The notes beneath the pieces are model-generated. The model was not told the DNA's origin. It searched no databases and was given only the letters and a program-made list of their open reading frames with translations. This document shows positions 37,364-45,047 of a stretch of 64,000 nt of DNA, piece by piece. The stretch is from Idiomarina sp. A28L (GTDB taxonomy: Bacteria > Pseudomonadota > Gammaproteobacteria > Enterobacterales > Alteromonadaceae). Position 1 is the first letter of the stretch. Every line of letters begins with the position of its first letter. The stretch spans positions 124,001 through 188,000 of the forward strand of contig NZ_AFPO01000020.1 in the NCBI RefSeq assembly GCF_000218785.1, given 5' to 3'. The position numbers were made by a program, and so were the translations under genes.

Positions 37364-38659
37364 ATGCTACGACAACAAATTCGCGCCGTCAGTTCGTTAC
37401 TTTCCACCATGACACTTATCGGCCTTTGCGTAGGAATGACAAGCACCCTTTTAAGCTTACGCGGCACAATGGAAGGCTTTTCAACCATAACTATTGGTTT
37501 GATCATGTCGGCTTATTTTGTTGGTTATTTATTTGGTAGTACCCGCGCCGCTAAAGATATTCGTAGGGTTGGTTATATTCGTGCCTTCGGGGGCCTTGCA
37601 GCGCTCGCATCGGTAGCCGTTCTAGTACAAGCCATTTGGATCGACCCTATCGTTTGGTTTGTAATGCGCTTTATCAGTGGTTTTGCTATCTCTGCGCTAT
37701 TCGTAATCTCTGAAAGCTGGTTAAACACTATGGCAGATAACCGCAATCGCGGCGCTATGCTATCGGTATATTTAGTATTAATTTACGGTGGTTTAGTAGC
37801 CGGCCAGCTCATTCTTGGTTTTGCTGATCCAGCAACCTTTGTGCCGTTTGCCATTATCGCGATGCTCATCAACGTATCGCTCATTCCAATTTTAGCAACC
37901 GTAACAGTAGAACCTACTACGCATGAATCGAAGAAAGTGCCACTGAAATTCCTCATTGAGCAGGCACCGTTGGGTATTGCTACGGCATTTATCGTACAAG
38001 CATGTAGCGCTATGTTTTATGGTGTTGGCCCGGTTTACGCAACGCAAATTGGCTTATCGGTTGGGCAAGTAACTATTTTTATGGCCGCCTTTATCTTCGG
38101 TGGCATGATTTCGCAAACGCCGATAGGGCTACTTTCCGACCGTTATGATCGGCGTGTTGTTTTGGCAGGCTGTGCTTTAGCTGCCTCTGTTTTGGCGGTT
38201 TTGTTAGCCTTTATTCCAGGAACTCAGCCATTACTCGTATTCTTCGTAATGGCTGCACTTGGCGGTGCATTATTGCCACTCTATTCACTTGCGATGGCGC
38301 ACACCAACGATTACTTGGAAAAAGACCAAATGATTGGTGCAACGGGTGCGATCATTAAAGTAGGCGGAATTGGCGCTATTATTGGAGCCCCACTTGCTGC
38401 TGCATTAATGCAGTTTGGTGCGATTTATATGTTCTTTATTCTAATGGCAAGCTTTACCTTCCTTGTGGCGATATATGCTTTTTATCGGGTTACGCAACGG
38501 GCGAAGGCTGCAGAACAAATTCACTCTCCCCTTACCGCATTGGCACCATCACAGCTTTCTGAAGAGTTGTTTGCCAGCATAGTTGAGGAAGCGAACGAAG
38601 ATTACGAAGAGCCTAGCGGGAGCATTCCGGTGAAACCCGGTTCGAACGGTGTAGTGTAG
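37364..38659 (+). CDS. MFS transporter, YcaD-like
   Basis: 431 residues with about 12 membrane segments. The MFS signature of the 2-3 loop appears as GSTRAAKDIRRVGYIRAFG and the middle repeat as SQTPIGLLSDRYDRRVVLAG. RFISGFAISALFVISESWLN resembles YcaD-type transporters. The C-terminal tail (about 50 residues) is hydrophilic and acidic. The substrate is unknown. The gene is divergent from DUF2066-hda and is followed by a 14-bp tandem repeat and a hairpin. Confidence 0.88.
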   Translation: MLRQQIRAVSSLLSTMTLIGLCVGMTSTLLSLRGTMEGFSTITIGLIMSAYFVGYLFGSTRAAKDIRRVGYIRAFGGLAALASVAVLVQAIWIDPIVWFVMRFISGFAISALFVISESWLNTMADNRNRGAMLSVYLVLIYGGLVAGQLILGFADPATFVPFAIIAMLINVSLIPILATVTVEPTTHESKKVPLKFLIEQAPLGIATAFIVQACSAMFYGVGPVYATQIGLSVGQVTIFMAAFIFGGMISQTPIGLLSDRYDRRVVLAGCALAASVLAVLLAFIPGTQPLLVFFVMAALGGALLPLYSLAMAHTNDYLEKDQMIGATGAIIKVGGIGAIIGAPLAAALMQFGAIYMFFILMASFTFLVAIYAFYRVTQRAKAAEQIHSPLTALAPSQLSEELFASIVEEANEDYEEPSGSIPVKPGSNGVV

Positions 38660-38663
38660 TGCC

Positions 38664-38733
38664 CGTTGTTTTATGAGCGTTGTTTTATGAGCGTTGTTTT
38701 ATGAACGTTGTTTTATGAACGTTGTTTAATAAG
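38664..38733 (+). repeat. Five tandem copies of a 14-bp unit
   Basis: The unit is CGTTGTTTTATGAG, followed by a second identical copy, two copies ending in AA and a diverged fifth (CGTTGTTTAATAAG). It starts five bases after the MFS stop codon and precedes the hairpin at 38768. Non-coding. Confidence 0.9.
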
Positions 38734-38767
38734 AGTTTCATAGCGCCTAAGCACGGTGAAGAAAAGA

Positions 38768-38808
38768 AATGCCCTGTTACTAATCCCAAAGACAAGTAAC
38801 AGGGCATT
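38768..38808. terminator. Terminator between the MFS gene and pgm
   Basis: A 14-bp perfect stem AATGCCCTGTTACT/AGTAACAGGGCATT with a 13-base loop. The minus strand has a T-rich tail (TTTCTTTTCTTC), fitting termination of seqA-pgm; it may also stop the MFS transcript. Confidence 0.82.
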
Positions 38809-38838
38809 AATTTCTAATAACTAACTTACTTCTTATAA

Positions 38839-40476
38839 CTAACTTGCCAGCCAAGTATCAAGCAATGCCTGCGCTTCACGCTGAATCAACGCCAAATGCT
38901 CAGGCCCGGTTAGGCTTTCTGCATATATCTTATAAACGGGCTCAGTGCCCGAAGGCCGCACTGCGAACCAGCCATTTGCCGTATTCACTTTAATACCACC
39001 AAAGCCAGCATCGTTGCCCGGCGCTTTATTCAACACTGAAGTTACCGCTTCGCCAGCTAATTCGGTGAGCGTAGGTGGGTTTTCTGCTAAACCAGCAAAA
39101 GCTTCCATTTGTGCTGTAGTGGCTTGGCAATCAATGCGGGCATAACTTGAATTACCATATTTGGCTTCTAAATCACGATAATACGCACTTGGCGATTTAC
39201 CGGTAACCGCTTGAATTTCCATCGCTAACAAACACATGATAATACCATCTTTATCCGTGCTCCATGCTTCGCCAGCTTTATTTAAAAAGCTTGCTCCGGC
39301 GCTTTCTTCACCTGCAAACGCAAGCGAACCTTCAGCTAAACCTTGAGCGAACCACTTAAAGCCAACTGGAACTTCCATCAGCGATAAACCCACGCCAGCA
39401 ACTACACGATCAATCATGGCACTTGAAACCAAAGTTTTGCCTATGGCTACACTTTTGTTCCAATCTCGATTGCGGGCCAGATAATCAATAGCAACCGCTA
39501 AAAAGTGATTCGGGTTCATCAGGCCATCGGGCGTTACAATGCCATGGCGATCATAATCAGGATCATTACCCACGGCTAAATCGTAATTATCTTTCAGCGC
39601 AAGCACACCTGCCATTGCATCAGGTGACGAGCAATCCATTCGAATAGCGCCATCTTTATCCAAGCTCATGAAACGGAATGTTGGATCGGCAACATTATTC
39701 AAAATATCAAAGTTCAATGCATAATGCTCGGCGATAGCCTGCCAATATGCGCCACCGGAACCGCCCATGGCATCTACACCAACGCGAAGGTTTGCTTTCG
39801 CAATTACCTGCATATCTACCACTTCGTTCAGCGCTTCTACATATTCTTTAATCCACTCGCGCTTTTTAACACGTTTTGATTTCTTTGCTTGGGCAAACGA
39901 AACAACATTCACACCAATAAGTTCAGCACTTAAAATAGCATTCGCATATTTTTCGATAGTTTTAGTAACATCGCCATCGGCTGGCCCACCATGCGGCGGA
40001 TTATATTTAAAACCACCATCTTGCGGCGGGTTGTGCGAAGGCGTAATTACTACACCATCGGCCAAGCCATCACTACGGCCTTTGTTGTAACTAACAATTG
40101 CATGGCTAATTACTGGTGTTGGTGTGTAGCCAACATCGGCCTGAATATGCACTTCGATACCATTGCCAATAAACACTTCAAGCGCACTAATAAACGCAGC
40201 TTCCGAAAGTGCGTGGGTATCTTTCCCCAGCATGAGTGGGCCAGTAATGCCCTGCTCTTCGCGATACGCAACAATAGCTTGGCTAATGGCGAGAATATGG
40301 GCTTCATTAAAAGAATGTTTTAATGAACTACCCCGATGCCCTGAAGTACCAAAGCTTACTTGCTGTGAAGCCTTACCCGGATTTGGTTCATTCACGTAAT
40401 ACGCCGACATCAACGCCGGAATATTGCATAAATCTTCGGTAAGTGCTGGTTGGCCAGCGCGGGGATGTTTACTCAT
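38839..40476 (-). CDS. pgm: Phosphoglucomutase (alpha-D-glucose specific)
   Basis: 545 residues, near the 546 of E. coli Pgm. It interconverts glucose 1- and 6-phosphate. The active-site serine lies in VVITPSHNPPQDGGFKYNPP, the metal-binding loop in VGNDPDYDRHGIV, the sugar loop in GEESAGASFL, and the phosphate-binding loop in FAVRPSGTEPVYKIY. Its ATG overlaps the seqA stop by four bases (ATGA), so seqA and pgm form one operon as in E. coli. Confidence 0.98.
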   Translation of the reverse strand: MSKHPRAGQPALTEDLCNIPALMSAYYVNEPNPGKASQQVSFGTSGHRGSSLKHSFNEAHILAISQAIVAYREEQGITGPLMLGKDTHALSEAAFISALEVFIGNGIEVHIQADVGYTPTPVISHAIVSYNKGRSDGLADGVVITPSHNPPQDGGFKYNPPHGGPADGDVTKTIEKYANAILSAELIGVNVVSFAQAKKSKRVKKREWIKEYVEALNEVVDMQVIAKANLRVGVDAMGGSGGAYWQAIAEHYALNFDILNNVADPTFRFMSLDKDGAIRMDCSSPDAMAGVLALKDNYDLAVGNDPDYDRHGIVTPDGLMNPNHFLAVAIDYLARNRDWNKSVAIGKTLVSSAMIDRVVAGVGLSLMEVPVGFKWFAQGLAEGSLAFAGEESAGASFLNKAGEAWSTDKDGIIMCLLAMEIQAVTGKSPSAYYRDLEAKYGNSSYARIDCQATTAQMEAFAGLAENPPTLTELAGEAVTSVLNKAPGNDAGFGGIKVNTANGWFAVRPSGTEPVYKIYAESLTGPEHLALIQREAQALLDTWLAS

Positions 40477-41018
40477 GATAAAAAATCTCTAATTTTTTCT
40501 GCATCAACAGTACTGTAGCCAAGTTCTAATGCTACTTCGGTAAGAATCGATTTCTTCTTCGTGGTGTTGTTATTGGTTACTACCCAAAAATCCGTATCCG
40601 GAATCTGTTTCGGGTTCGTGCTATTACCGGCGGCTAGTAACTGTGCTTCAGATGCAGCGAAATATAATCGGTTGCGCCCACGAATATCTAACACTCTTGA
40701 AAAATCATGGCTATGGCAACGATGCAACATCGAAAGGATAAACAAAAAGCGGCCTACAGCGCCCTTTTGGTTGGCTAAATCAGCCAAGGTAAGAATATCG
40801 AACAAGGTACGGCTACCCGACATTGCTCGGGGCTCAGCTGATTTAGTTGCTGTCGATAAATTATTCATGTTCTCATCTAGCATTGCTGATAAATCAGCGT
40901 CAGAACCGGGTTTAAATCCCAACAATCGGCGAAGAATGCTCGATGCGCTCTCGCCGATATGCTGCGTATGGGCGGCAATAAAAGTGTAGAGTTCATCGTC
41001 AATATCAATTTTTTTCAT
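40473..41018 (-). CDS. seqA: Replication initiation negative regulator SeqA
   Basis: 181 residues, as in E. coli. The N-terminal oligomerisation segment is KKIDIDDELYTFIAAHT with ESASSILRRLLGF; the C-terminal DNA-binding domain contains GRNRLYFAASEAQLLAAGN and NNNTTKKKSILTEVALELGY. SeqA sequesters hemimethylated GATC sites at oriC, which implies Dam methylation in this organism (dam is not in the window). It is the first gene of seqA-pgm, divergent from ybfF. Confidence 0.97.
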   Translation of the reverse strand: MKKIDIDDELYTFIAAHTQHIGESASSILRRLLGFKPGSDADLSAMLDENMNNLSTATKSAEPRAMSGSRTLFDILTLADLANQKGAVGRFLFILSMLHRCHSHDFSRVLDIRGRNRLYFAASEAQLLAAGNSTNPKQIPDTDFWVVTNNNTTKKKSILTEVALELGYSTVDAEKIRDFLS

Positions 41019-41090
41019 ATATACATGCTCAAAAACAACGTGGGGGAATTGCGCTTACAAAAAAGTATGGGCTTCCCATAATTGGAGTTT

Positions 41091-41119
41091 ATTATAACTG
41101 GTTATCGGCTTCATGTAAT
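41091..41119 (-). promoter_or_regulatory. Predicted sigma-70 promoter of seqA-pgm
   Basis: On the minus strand, ATTACA (4 of 6 to the consensus -35) is followed after 17 bases by a perfect TATAAT. It lies about 73 bases before the seqA ATG in the intergenic region shared with ybfF. Confidence 0.55.
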
Positions 41120-41295
41120 GGCTGTATATCAGCACATAAGATTCTTATCTGCAAAGGTGTGGTAGAGCATTCTGAGATATTAAGGCCAATGATGAATTTA
41201 CAAATGTTATTCTTTCCCTGAAATACAAGGTTTGCACAGAACAACTCACTGGGCGAGAATAGCCCAGTTATAATTTTCTAGCCGAGGGCAAATAG

Positions 41296-42102
41296 ATGGT
41301 GCAAGCAGTTGAACTAAACTACGAAGTAACCGGTGAAGCAAATGCAGAGCGAGCAACCGTAGTGCTCATTCATGGTCTTTTTGGCGATTTAGATAACTTA
41401 AAAAGTATTAGCCGCGAGCTTCAAGAGAATTACCAAGTTGTAAATATCGAGTTGCGAAACCATGGTGATTCACCATGGTGCGAAACCATGACCTTTATTG
41501 AAATGGCGGCCGATCTTGAAGCTCTTCTCGATAAACTGAAATTAGATAAAGCGCACATTTTGGGCCATTCGTTAGGCGGTAAAGTAGCGATGGAGTTTGC
41601 TCTGGAGCACCCCGACCGTGTGCATTCTCTGGTGATCGCTGATATTGCGCCAGTAGCTTACGATGCTCGCCATAATACAATTCTTGATGCCCTTGAGGCC
41701 GTGGATATTAGCAATGTGAATAGCCGCCAAGACGCCGATAAAGCCCTTGCTGAATCTATATCTGAAAAAGGCGTGCGCCAGTTTTTATTGAAAAACCTAC
41801 AAAAAGATGGCGATAAGTGGGTGTGGCGCATGAACTTAGAGGGCTTGCGCAATTGTTATGAAGATCTGATAGGTGCGCCTGCGCAAAAAGGCGAATTTGA
41901 TGCGCCGGTATTATTTATCCGCGGTGGTGATTCCGATTATATTCAAACCCAGCATCGCGATGCCATTTTGAGCCGTTTCCCGCAAGCTGAATCAAAAACT
42001 ATCGCTGGCACTGGGCATTGGCTACATGCTGAAAAGCCAAGTGTATTTAATGGTTTAGTTGAACGTTTTTTAGAACAGCACTTTCCACTAAACGATGAAT
42101 AG
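41296..42102 (+). CDS. ybfF: Alpha/beta-hydrolase esterase YbfF
   Basis: 268 residues. The oxyanion HGLFGDLDNL segment, nucleophile AHILGHSLGGKVAMEFAL, and final His in AGTGHWLHAEKP form the catalytic set. YbfF of E. coli is an esterase with acyl-CoA or ester substrates. It is divergent from seqA, matching the E. coli order. A TATAAT at 41269-41274 may be its -10 box, though no good -35 is visible. Confidence 0.93.
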   Translation: MVQAVELNYEVTGEANAERATVVLIHGLFGDLDNLKSISRELQENYQVVNIELRNHGDSPWCETMTFIEMAADLEALLDKLKLDKAHILGHSLGGKVAMEFALEHPDRVHSLVIADIAPVAYDARHNTILDALEAVDISNVNSRQDADKALAESISEKGVRQFLLKNLQKDGDKWVWRMNLEGLRNCYEDLIGAPAQKGEFDAPVLFIRGGDSDYIQTQHRDAILSRFPQAESKTIAGTGHWLHAEKPSVFNGLVERFLEQHFPLNDE

Positions 42103-42250
42103 CGTTTGCACCCATTTCTTCGCTAATTTGTACGAAAATTTAACACTTTTCATAAGCGGAATTACGTATACTGGGTATCTTAGGATATTCGCGAAAAACA
42201 GCCCTTTATGCTAGTCTACAGGCGCATTTATTGGTGCGGCAGGAGCAAAA

Positions 42251-42469
42251 ATGTTTGCTGAAAACTTTGAACAAATAGAAGCACTAATGACAAACCTTGC
42301 TATTGCTGTGCTGTTTTTATTGATCGGCTTAGCTATTCACGATGTATTAAAGAAAGGTGATGTGCCAAAGTTTGGCCGCTATGCGGTTTGGCTGGTGTTG
42401 TTTCTTGGTATGGCGGGGTTTCTCGCCAAAGGCGTGATTCAATTTATAATTGAAGCCAACCTGCAATAA
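42251..42469 (+). CDS. DUF2788 small membrane protein
   Basis: 72 residues with two membrane segments (about 13-31 and 43-66). The link KKGDVPKFGRYAVWLVLFLGM is the DUF2788 hallmark. AGGAG precedes the ATG by six bases. It lies between ybfF and ybfE. Function is unknown. Confidence 0.88.
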   Translation: MFAENFEQIEALMTNLAIAVLFLLIGLAIHDVLKKGDVPKFGRYAVWLVLFLGMAGFLAKGVIQFIIEANLQ

Positions 42470-42482
42470 AGATCATTACCTT

Positions 42483-42758
42483 ATGGCTAAAGAAGCGAAC
42501 GATAAAATTACTCCAGATTTATTTCAAAGTGAACGCAGGCCAGGGCGGCCGCGAAGTAATCCATTAACCCGTGAAGAGCAAATGCGCTTGAACAAGCGCC
42601 GGCAATTGCGCCGCGATAAAGAAAAAGGCCTTCGGCGTGTTGAATTAAAGCTCGAAGCCGCCATGTATGAAGAATTGAATCGGCAAGCAGAAACGCTTGG
42701 CCTGAGCCGAAGTGCTCTAATAGAAACATTGCTAAAACAAGCTTTAGCGAACAAGTAA
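42483..42758 (+). CDS. ybfE: YbfE, ribbon-helix-helix-like LexA-regulated protein
   Basis: 91 residues. MAKEANDKITPDLFQSE, RRPGRPRSNPLTREEQMRLN and RRVELKLEAAMYEELNRQAE match E. coli YbfE, a small DNA-binding-like protein known there as a LexA-regulated gene. A start at 42450 would overlap the DUF2788 gene and is less similar to the family. No LexA box (CTGT-N8-ACAG) is seen upstream here, so SOS control is not supported. It is followed by fldA. Confidence 0.88.
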   Translation: MAKEANDKITPDLFQSERRPGRPRSNPLTREEQMRLNKRRQLRRDKEKGLRRVELKLEAAMYEELNRQAETLGLSRSALIETLLKQALANK

Positions 42759-42781
42759 TTATCCACCCATATTTATCCACT
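42759..42781 (+). promoter_or_regulatory. Two near-consensus DnaA boxes between ybfE and fldA
   Basis: TTATCCACC (42759-42767) and TTATCCACT (42773-42781) each match the DnaA box at eight of nine positions, with start points 14 bp apart, 25 bp before fldA. The pair may be chance or a repeated word. Confidence 0.3.
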
Positions 42782-42805
42782 TAAGCAGATTGGAACACGT
42801 TAACT

Positions 42806-43330
42806 ATGGCAACTGTTGGACTATTCTTTGGCAGCGATACCGGTAATACCGAAGCTGTTGCCCACATGATTCAAAAAGAACTGGGTAAGCATTTAATTGA
42901 TGTTCAAGATATTGCGAAATCGAGTAAAGAAGAGATCGCCGAATACGATTTACTGCTTTTCGGTATTCCAACTTGGTACTACGGCGAAGCCCAATGCGAT
43001 TGGGATGATTTCTTCCCAGAGCTTGAAGATATCGATTTTGAAGGCAAAATCGTGGCGATTTTCGGCTGTGGCGATCAAGAAGATTACGCTGAATACTTCC
43101 TTGATGCTATGGGCATGATTCGCGATATTGTAGAAGCTCGTGGCGGTATTATTATTGGCCACTGGCCTACCGATAGCTATCACTTCGAAGAATCGAAGGG
43201 CATGGCCGACGATAACCATTTTGTGGGTTTAGGTATCGATGAAGATCGTCAGCCTGAACTTACCAAAGAACGTGTTGAGCAATGGTGTGCGCAATTGCGT
43301 GATGAAATGGCCCTTGATCAACTCGATTAG
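42806..43330 (+). CDS. fldA: Flavodoxin FldA
   Basis: 174 residues. The FMN phosphate loop is GLFFGSDTGNTEAVAHMI; further FMN contacts are PTWYYGEAQCDWDDF and FGCGDQEDYAEYF. It is a long-chain flavodoxin that donates electrons to enzymes such as MetH, IspG/H and pyruvate formate-lyase activase. It precedes fur, as in E. coli. Confidence 0.96.
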   Translation: MATVGLFFGSDTGNTEAVAHMIQKELGKHLIDVQDIAKSSKEEIAEYDLLLFGIPTWYYGEAQCDWDDFFPELEDIDFEGKIVAIFGCGDQEDYAEYFLDAMGMIRDIVEARGGIIIGHWPTDSYHFEESKGMADDNHFVGLGIDEDRQPELTKERVEQWCAQLRDEMALDQLD

Positions 43331-43355
43331 GCTTTGTGGCGGTTTCAATAAGCAT

Positions 43356-43384
43356 TTCAATCCAGAACGAGATGTGGCTATAAT
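43356..43384 (+). promoter_or_regulatory. Predicted promoter of fur
   Basis: A perfect TATAAT at 43379-43384 lies 17 bases after TTCAAT (weak -35), 33 bases before the fur ATG. fur can therefore be transcribed apart from fldA. No Fur box was recognised. Confidence 0.45.
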
Positions 43385-43416
43385 TGTTGCCAGATTGTTA
43401 TTAAAGAGGAACTGAA

Positions 43417-43884
43417 ATGAGCAATGCTGATGTTCAACTGAAAAAAGCCGGTTTAAAGGTAACATCGCCACGAATTAAAATTCTAGATGTTATGAAAAAC
43501 CCAGATCACCAGCATATCAGTGCCGAAGATGTGTATAAAATTTTACTTGAGCAAGGCGATGAAGTAGGCCTTGCTACGGTTTATCGGGTGCTGAACCAAT
43601 TTGATGATGCCGGTATTGTTACCCGCCATCACTTTGAAGGTGGCCGCTCGGTGTTTGAACTAAGCGCCAAAGCACACCACGATCATTTAGTTTGCCTTAC
43701 ATGTGGCCGCGTTATTGAGTTTGAAGACGATACTATCGAGCGCCGTCAGCTTTCAGTAGCGAAAGAACATGGCATTAAGCTTACCAATCACAGCCTATAT
43801 CTCTACGGTGAATGCAAAAAACCAGATACCTGTGAGCACAACTCCGAAGATGCCAATCATCAACGAATCGAGTTATCACAATGA
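43417..43884 (+). CDS. fur: Ferric uptake regulator Fur
   Basis: 155 residues. Winged helix segment KKAGLKVTSPRIKILDVM and DEVGLATVYRVLNQFDDAGI; zinc and iron sites in SAKAHHDHLVCLTCGRVIEF and the late CEHNSEDANHQ. It is an Fe2+-dependent repressor of iron acquisition. AGAGG lies seven bases before the ATG. Its stop overlaps the next gene by four bases, joining iron control to an oxidoreductase gene. Confidence 0.97.
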   Translation: MSNADVQLKKAGLKVTSPRIKILDVMKNPDHQHISAEDVYKILLEQGDEVGLATVYRVLNQFDDAGIVTRHHFEGGRSVFELSAKAHHDHLVCLTCGRVIEFEDDTIERRQLSVAKEHGIKLTNHSLYLYGECKKPDTCEHNSEDANHQRIELSQ

Positions 43885-44924
43885 AATATATGATTTACGG
43901 CGCTACCGGTTATACCGGTGAATTGATCGCCAAAGAAGCGAGTGCACAAGGCCAAAAACCACTATTAGCTGGGCGTAACCCTGAAAAAGTGGCCGCTATG
44001 GCTAAAGAATTAGGTTTAGCCCACAAATCGTTTGCTTTAGAGAGCGTATCGCAAGTTGCTGCAGAGCTTGCCGATGTAGATTTAGTTATTCATTGTGCCG
44101 GGCCATTCGAGCTCACTGCAGAAATCATGATGAAAGCCTGCATTGAAAGCAAAACCCACTACCTAGATATTACCGGCGAACTTGATATTTTCGAACTTGC
44201 GTTCAGCTTTCATGAACAAGCAAAAGCTGCCGGTGTTGTGCTCTGCCCTGGTGTAGGTTTCGATGTTATACCCACCGATTGCGTTGCCGCACAGTTAAAG
44301 GCGAAAATGCCTGATGCTACGCATCTGCAATTAGGTTTTGATTCTCGCTCACGTATGAGCCGAGGCACTGCTAAAACCAGCGCGCGGCGCATTGGTGAAG
44401 GTGGCGCGGTTCGTAAAAATGGTAAAATCACCAATGTTCCTTTGGCATATAAATCGAAGAAAATCGATTTTGGTGGTGGCGAGAAACTGGCCATGACAAT
44501 CCCTTGGGGCGATGTTTCCACCGCGTATCACAGTACCGGTATCGGTAATATTGAAGTATTTATTCCAGCAAGCCCAAAACTTGTGAGCCGCATGCGTAAA
44601 ATGAATTGGCTGCGTTGGTTATTCCGTATGGAATTTATGAAAAACTGGTTGATGAAGAAAATTGATGCACAACCAGCTGGGCCGAAAGATGAAGAGCGTG
44701 CGAAATACTATACGTGGGTGTGGGGCGAAGCGCGCAATGCCAAGGGCGATGTTGAAACCATGCGCAAGCAGGTGTTGAACGGCTACACGTTAACCGCCAA
44801 AGGCGCAGTAACCATGGCCAACCATGTGCTTACCACTGAGCATGAAGGCGGCTTTAGCACCCCTTCTAAGCTTTATGGCGCTGATTTAGTTGAACAGTTT
44901 TTATATACACCTGAAGCTGAATAA
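43881..44924 (+). CDS. Saccharopine dehydrogenase-like NAD(P)-binding oxidoreductase
   Basis: 347 residues. Rossmann start MIYGATGYTGELIAKEAS, then LLAGRNPEKV, VIHCAGPFELTAEIMM, THYLDITGELDIF and LCPGVGFDVIPTD. This is the family of saccharopine dehydrogenase-like and trans-acting enoyl-reductase proteins. Substrate is not known. It overlaps fur by four bases (ATGA) and is followed by a strong terminator. Confidence 0.85.
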   Translation: MKYMIYGATGYTGELIAKEASAQGQKPLLAGRNPEKVAAMAKELGLAHKSFALESVSQVAAELADVDLVIHCAGPFELTAEIMMKACIESKTHYLDITGELDIFELAFSFHEQAKAAGVVLCPGVGFDVIPTDCVAAQLKAKMPDATHLQLGFDSRSRMSRGTAKTSARRIGEGGAVRKNGKITNVPLAYKSKKIDFGGGEKLAMTIPWGDVSTAYHSTGIGNIEVFIPASPKLVSRMRKMNWLRWLFRMEFMKNWLMKKIDAQPAGPKDEERAKYYTWVWGEARNAKGDVETMRKQVLNGYTLTAKGAVTMANHVLTTEHEGGFSTPSKLYGADLVEQFLYTPEAE

Positions 44925-44953
44925 ATACATTTATTCAGCACAGCCATAACAAC

Positions 44954-44978
44954 AAAAAGGGGCCTTTGGCCCCTTTTT
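44954..44978. terminator. Strong bidirectional terminator
   Basis: A perfect 11-bp stem AAAAAGGGGCC/GGCCCCTTTTT with a TTT loop, 30 bases after the saccharopine dehydrogenase-like gene and facing glnS. Suitable for both strands. Confidence 0.93.
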
Positions 44979-44994
44979 CATTCTTACTTATTTT

Positions 44995-45042
44995 AGTGCT
45001 TATTTAAGTGCTTGTTTAAGTGCTTGTTTAAGTGCTTAAGTA
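44995..45042 (+). repeat. Four tandem copies of a 12-bp unit
   Basis: Unit AGTGCTTGTTTA; the first copy has one change (AGTGCTTATTTA) and the last is diverged (AGTGCTTAAGTA). It lies between the terminator and the glnS stop codon, outside coding sequence. Confidence 0.88.
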
Positions 45043-45047
45043 AGCCA

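Noticed and set aside
38664-38733. Possible CRISPR array
   Set aside because: Repeats are directly adjacent, only 14 bp, and have no spacers or cas genes.
42470-42500. LexA box before ybfE
   Set aside because: No CTGT-N8-ACAG pattern is present, although ybfE is LexA-regulated in E. coli.
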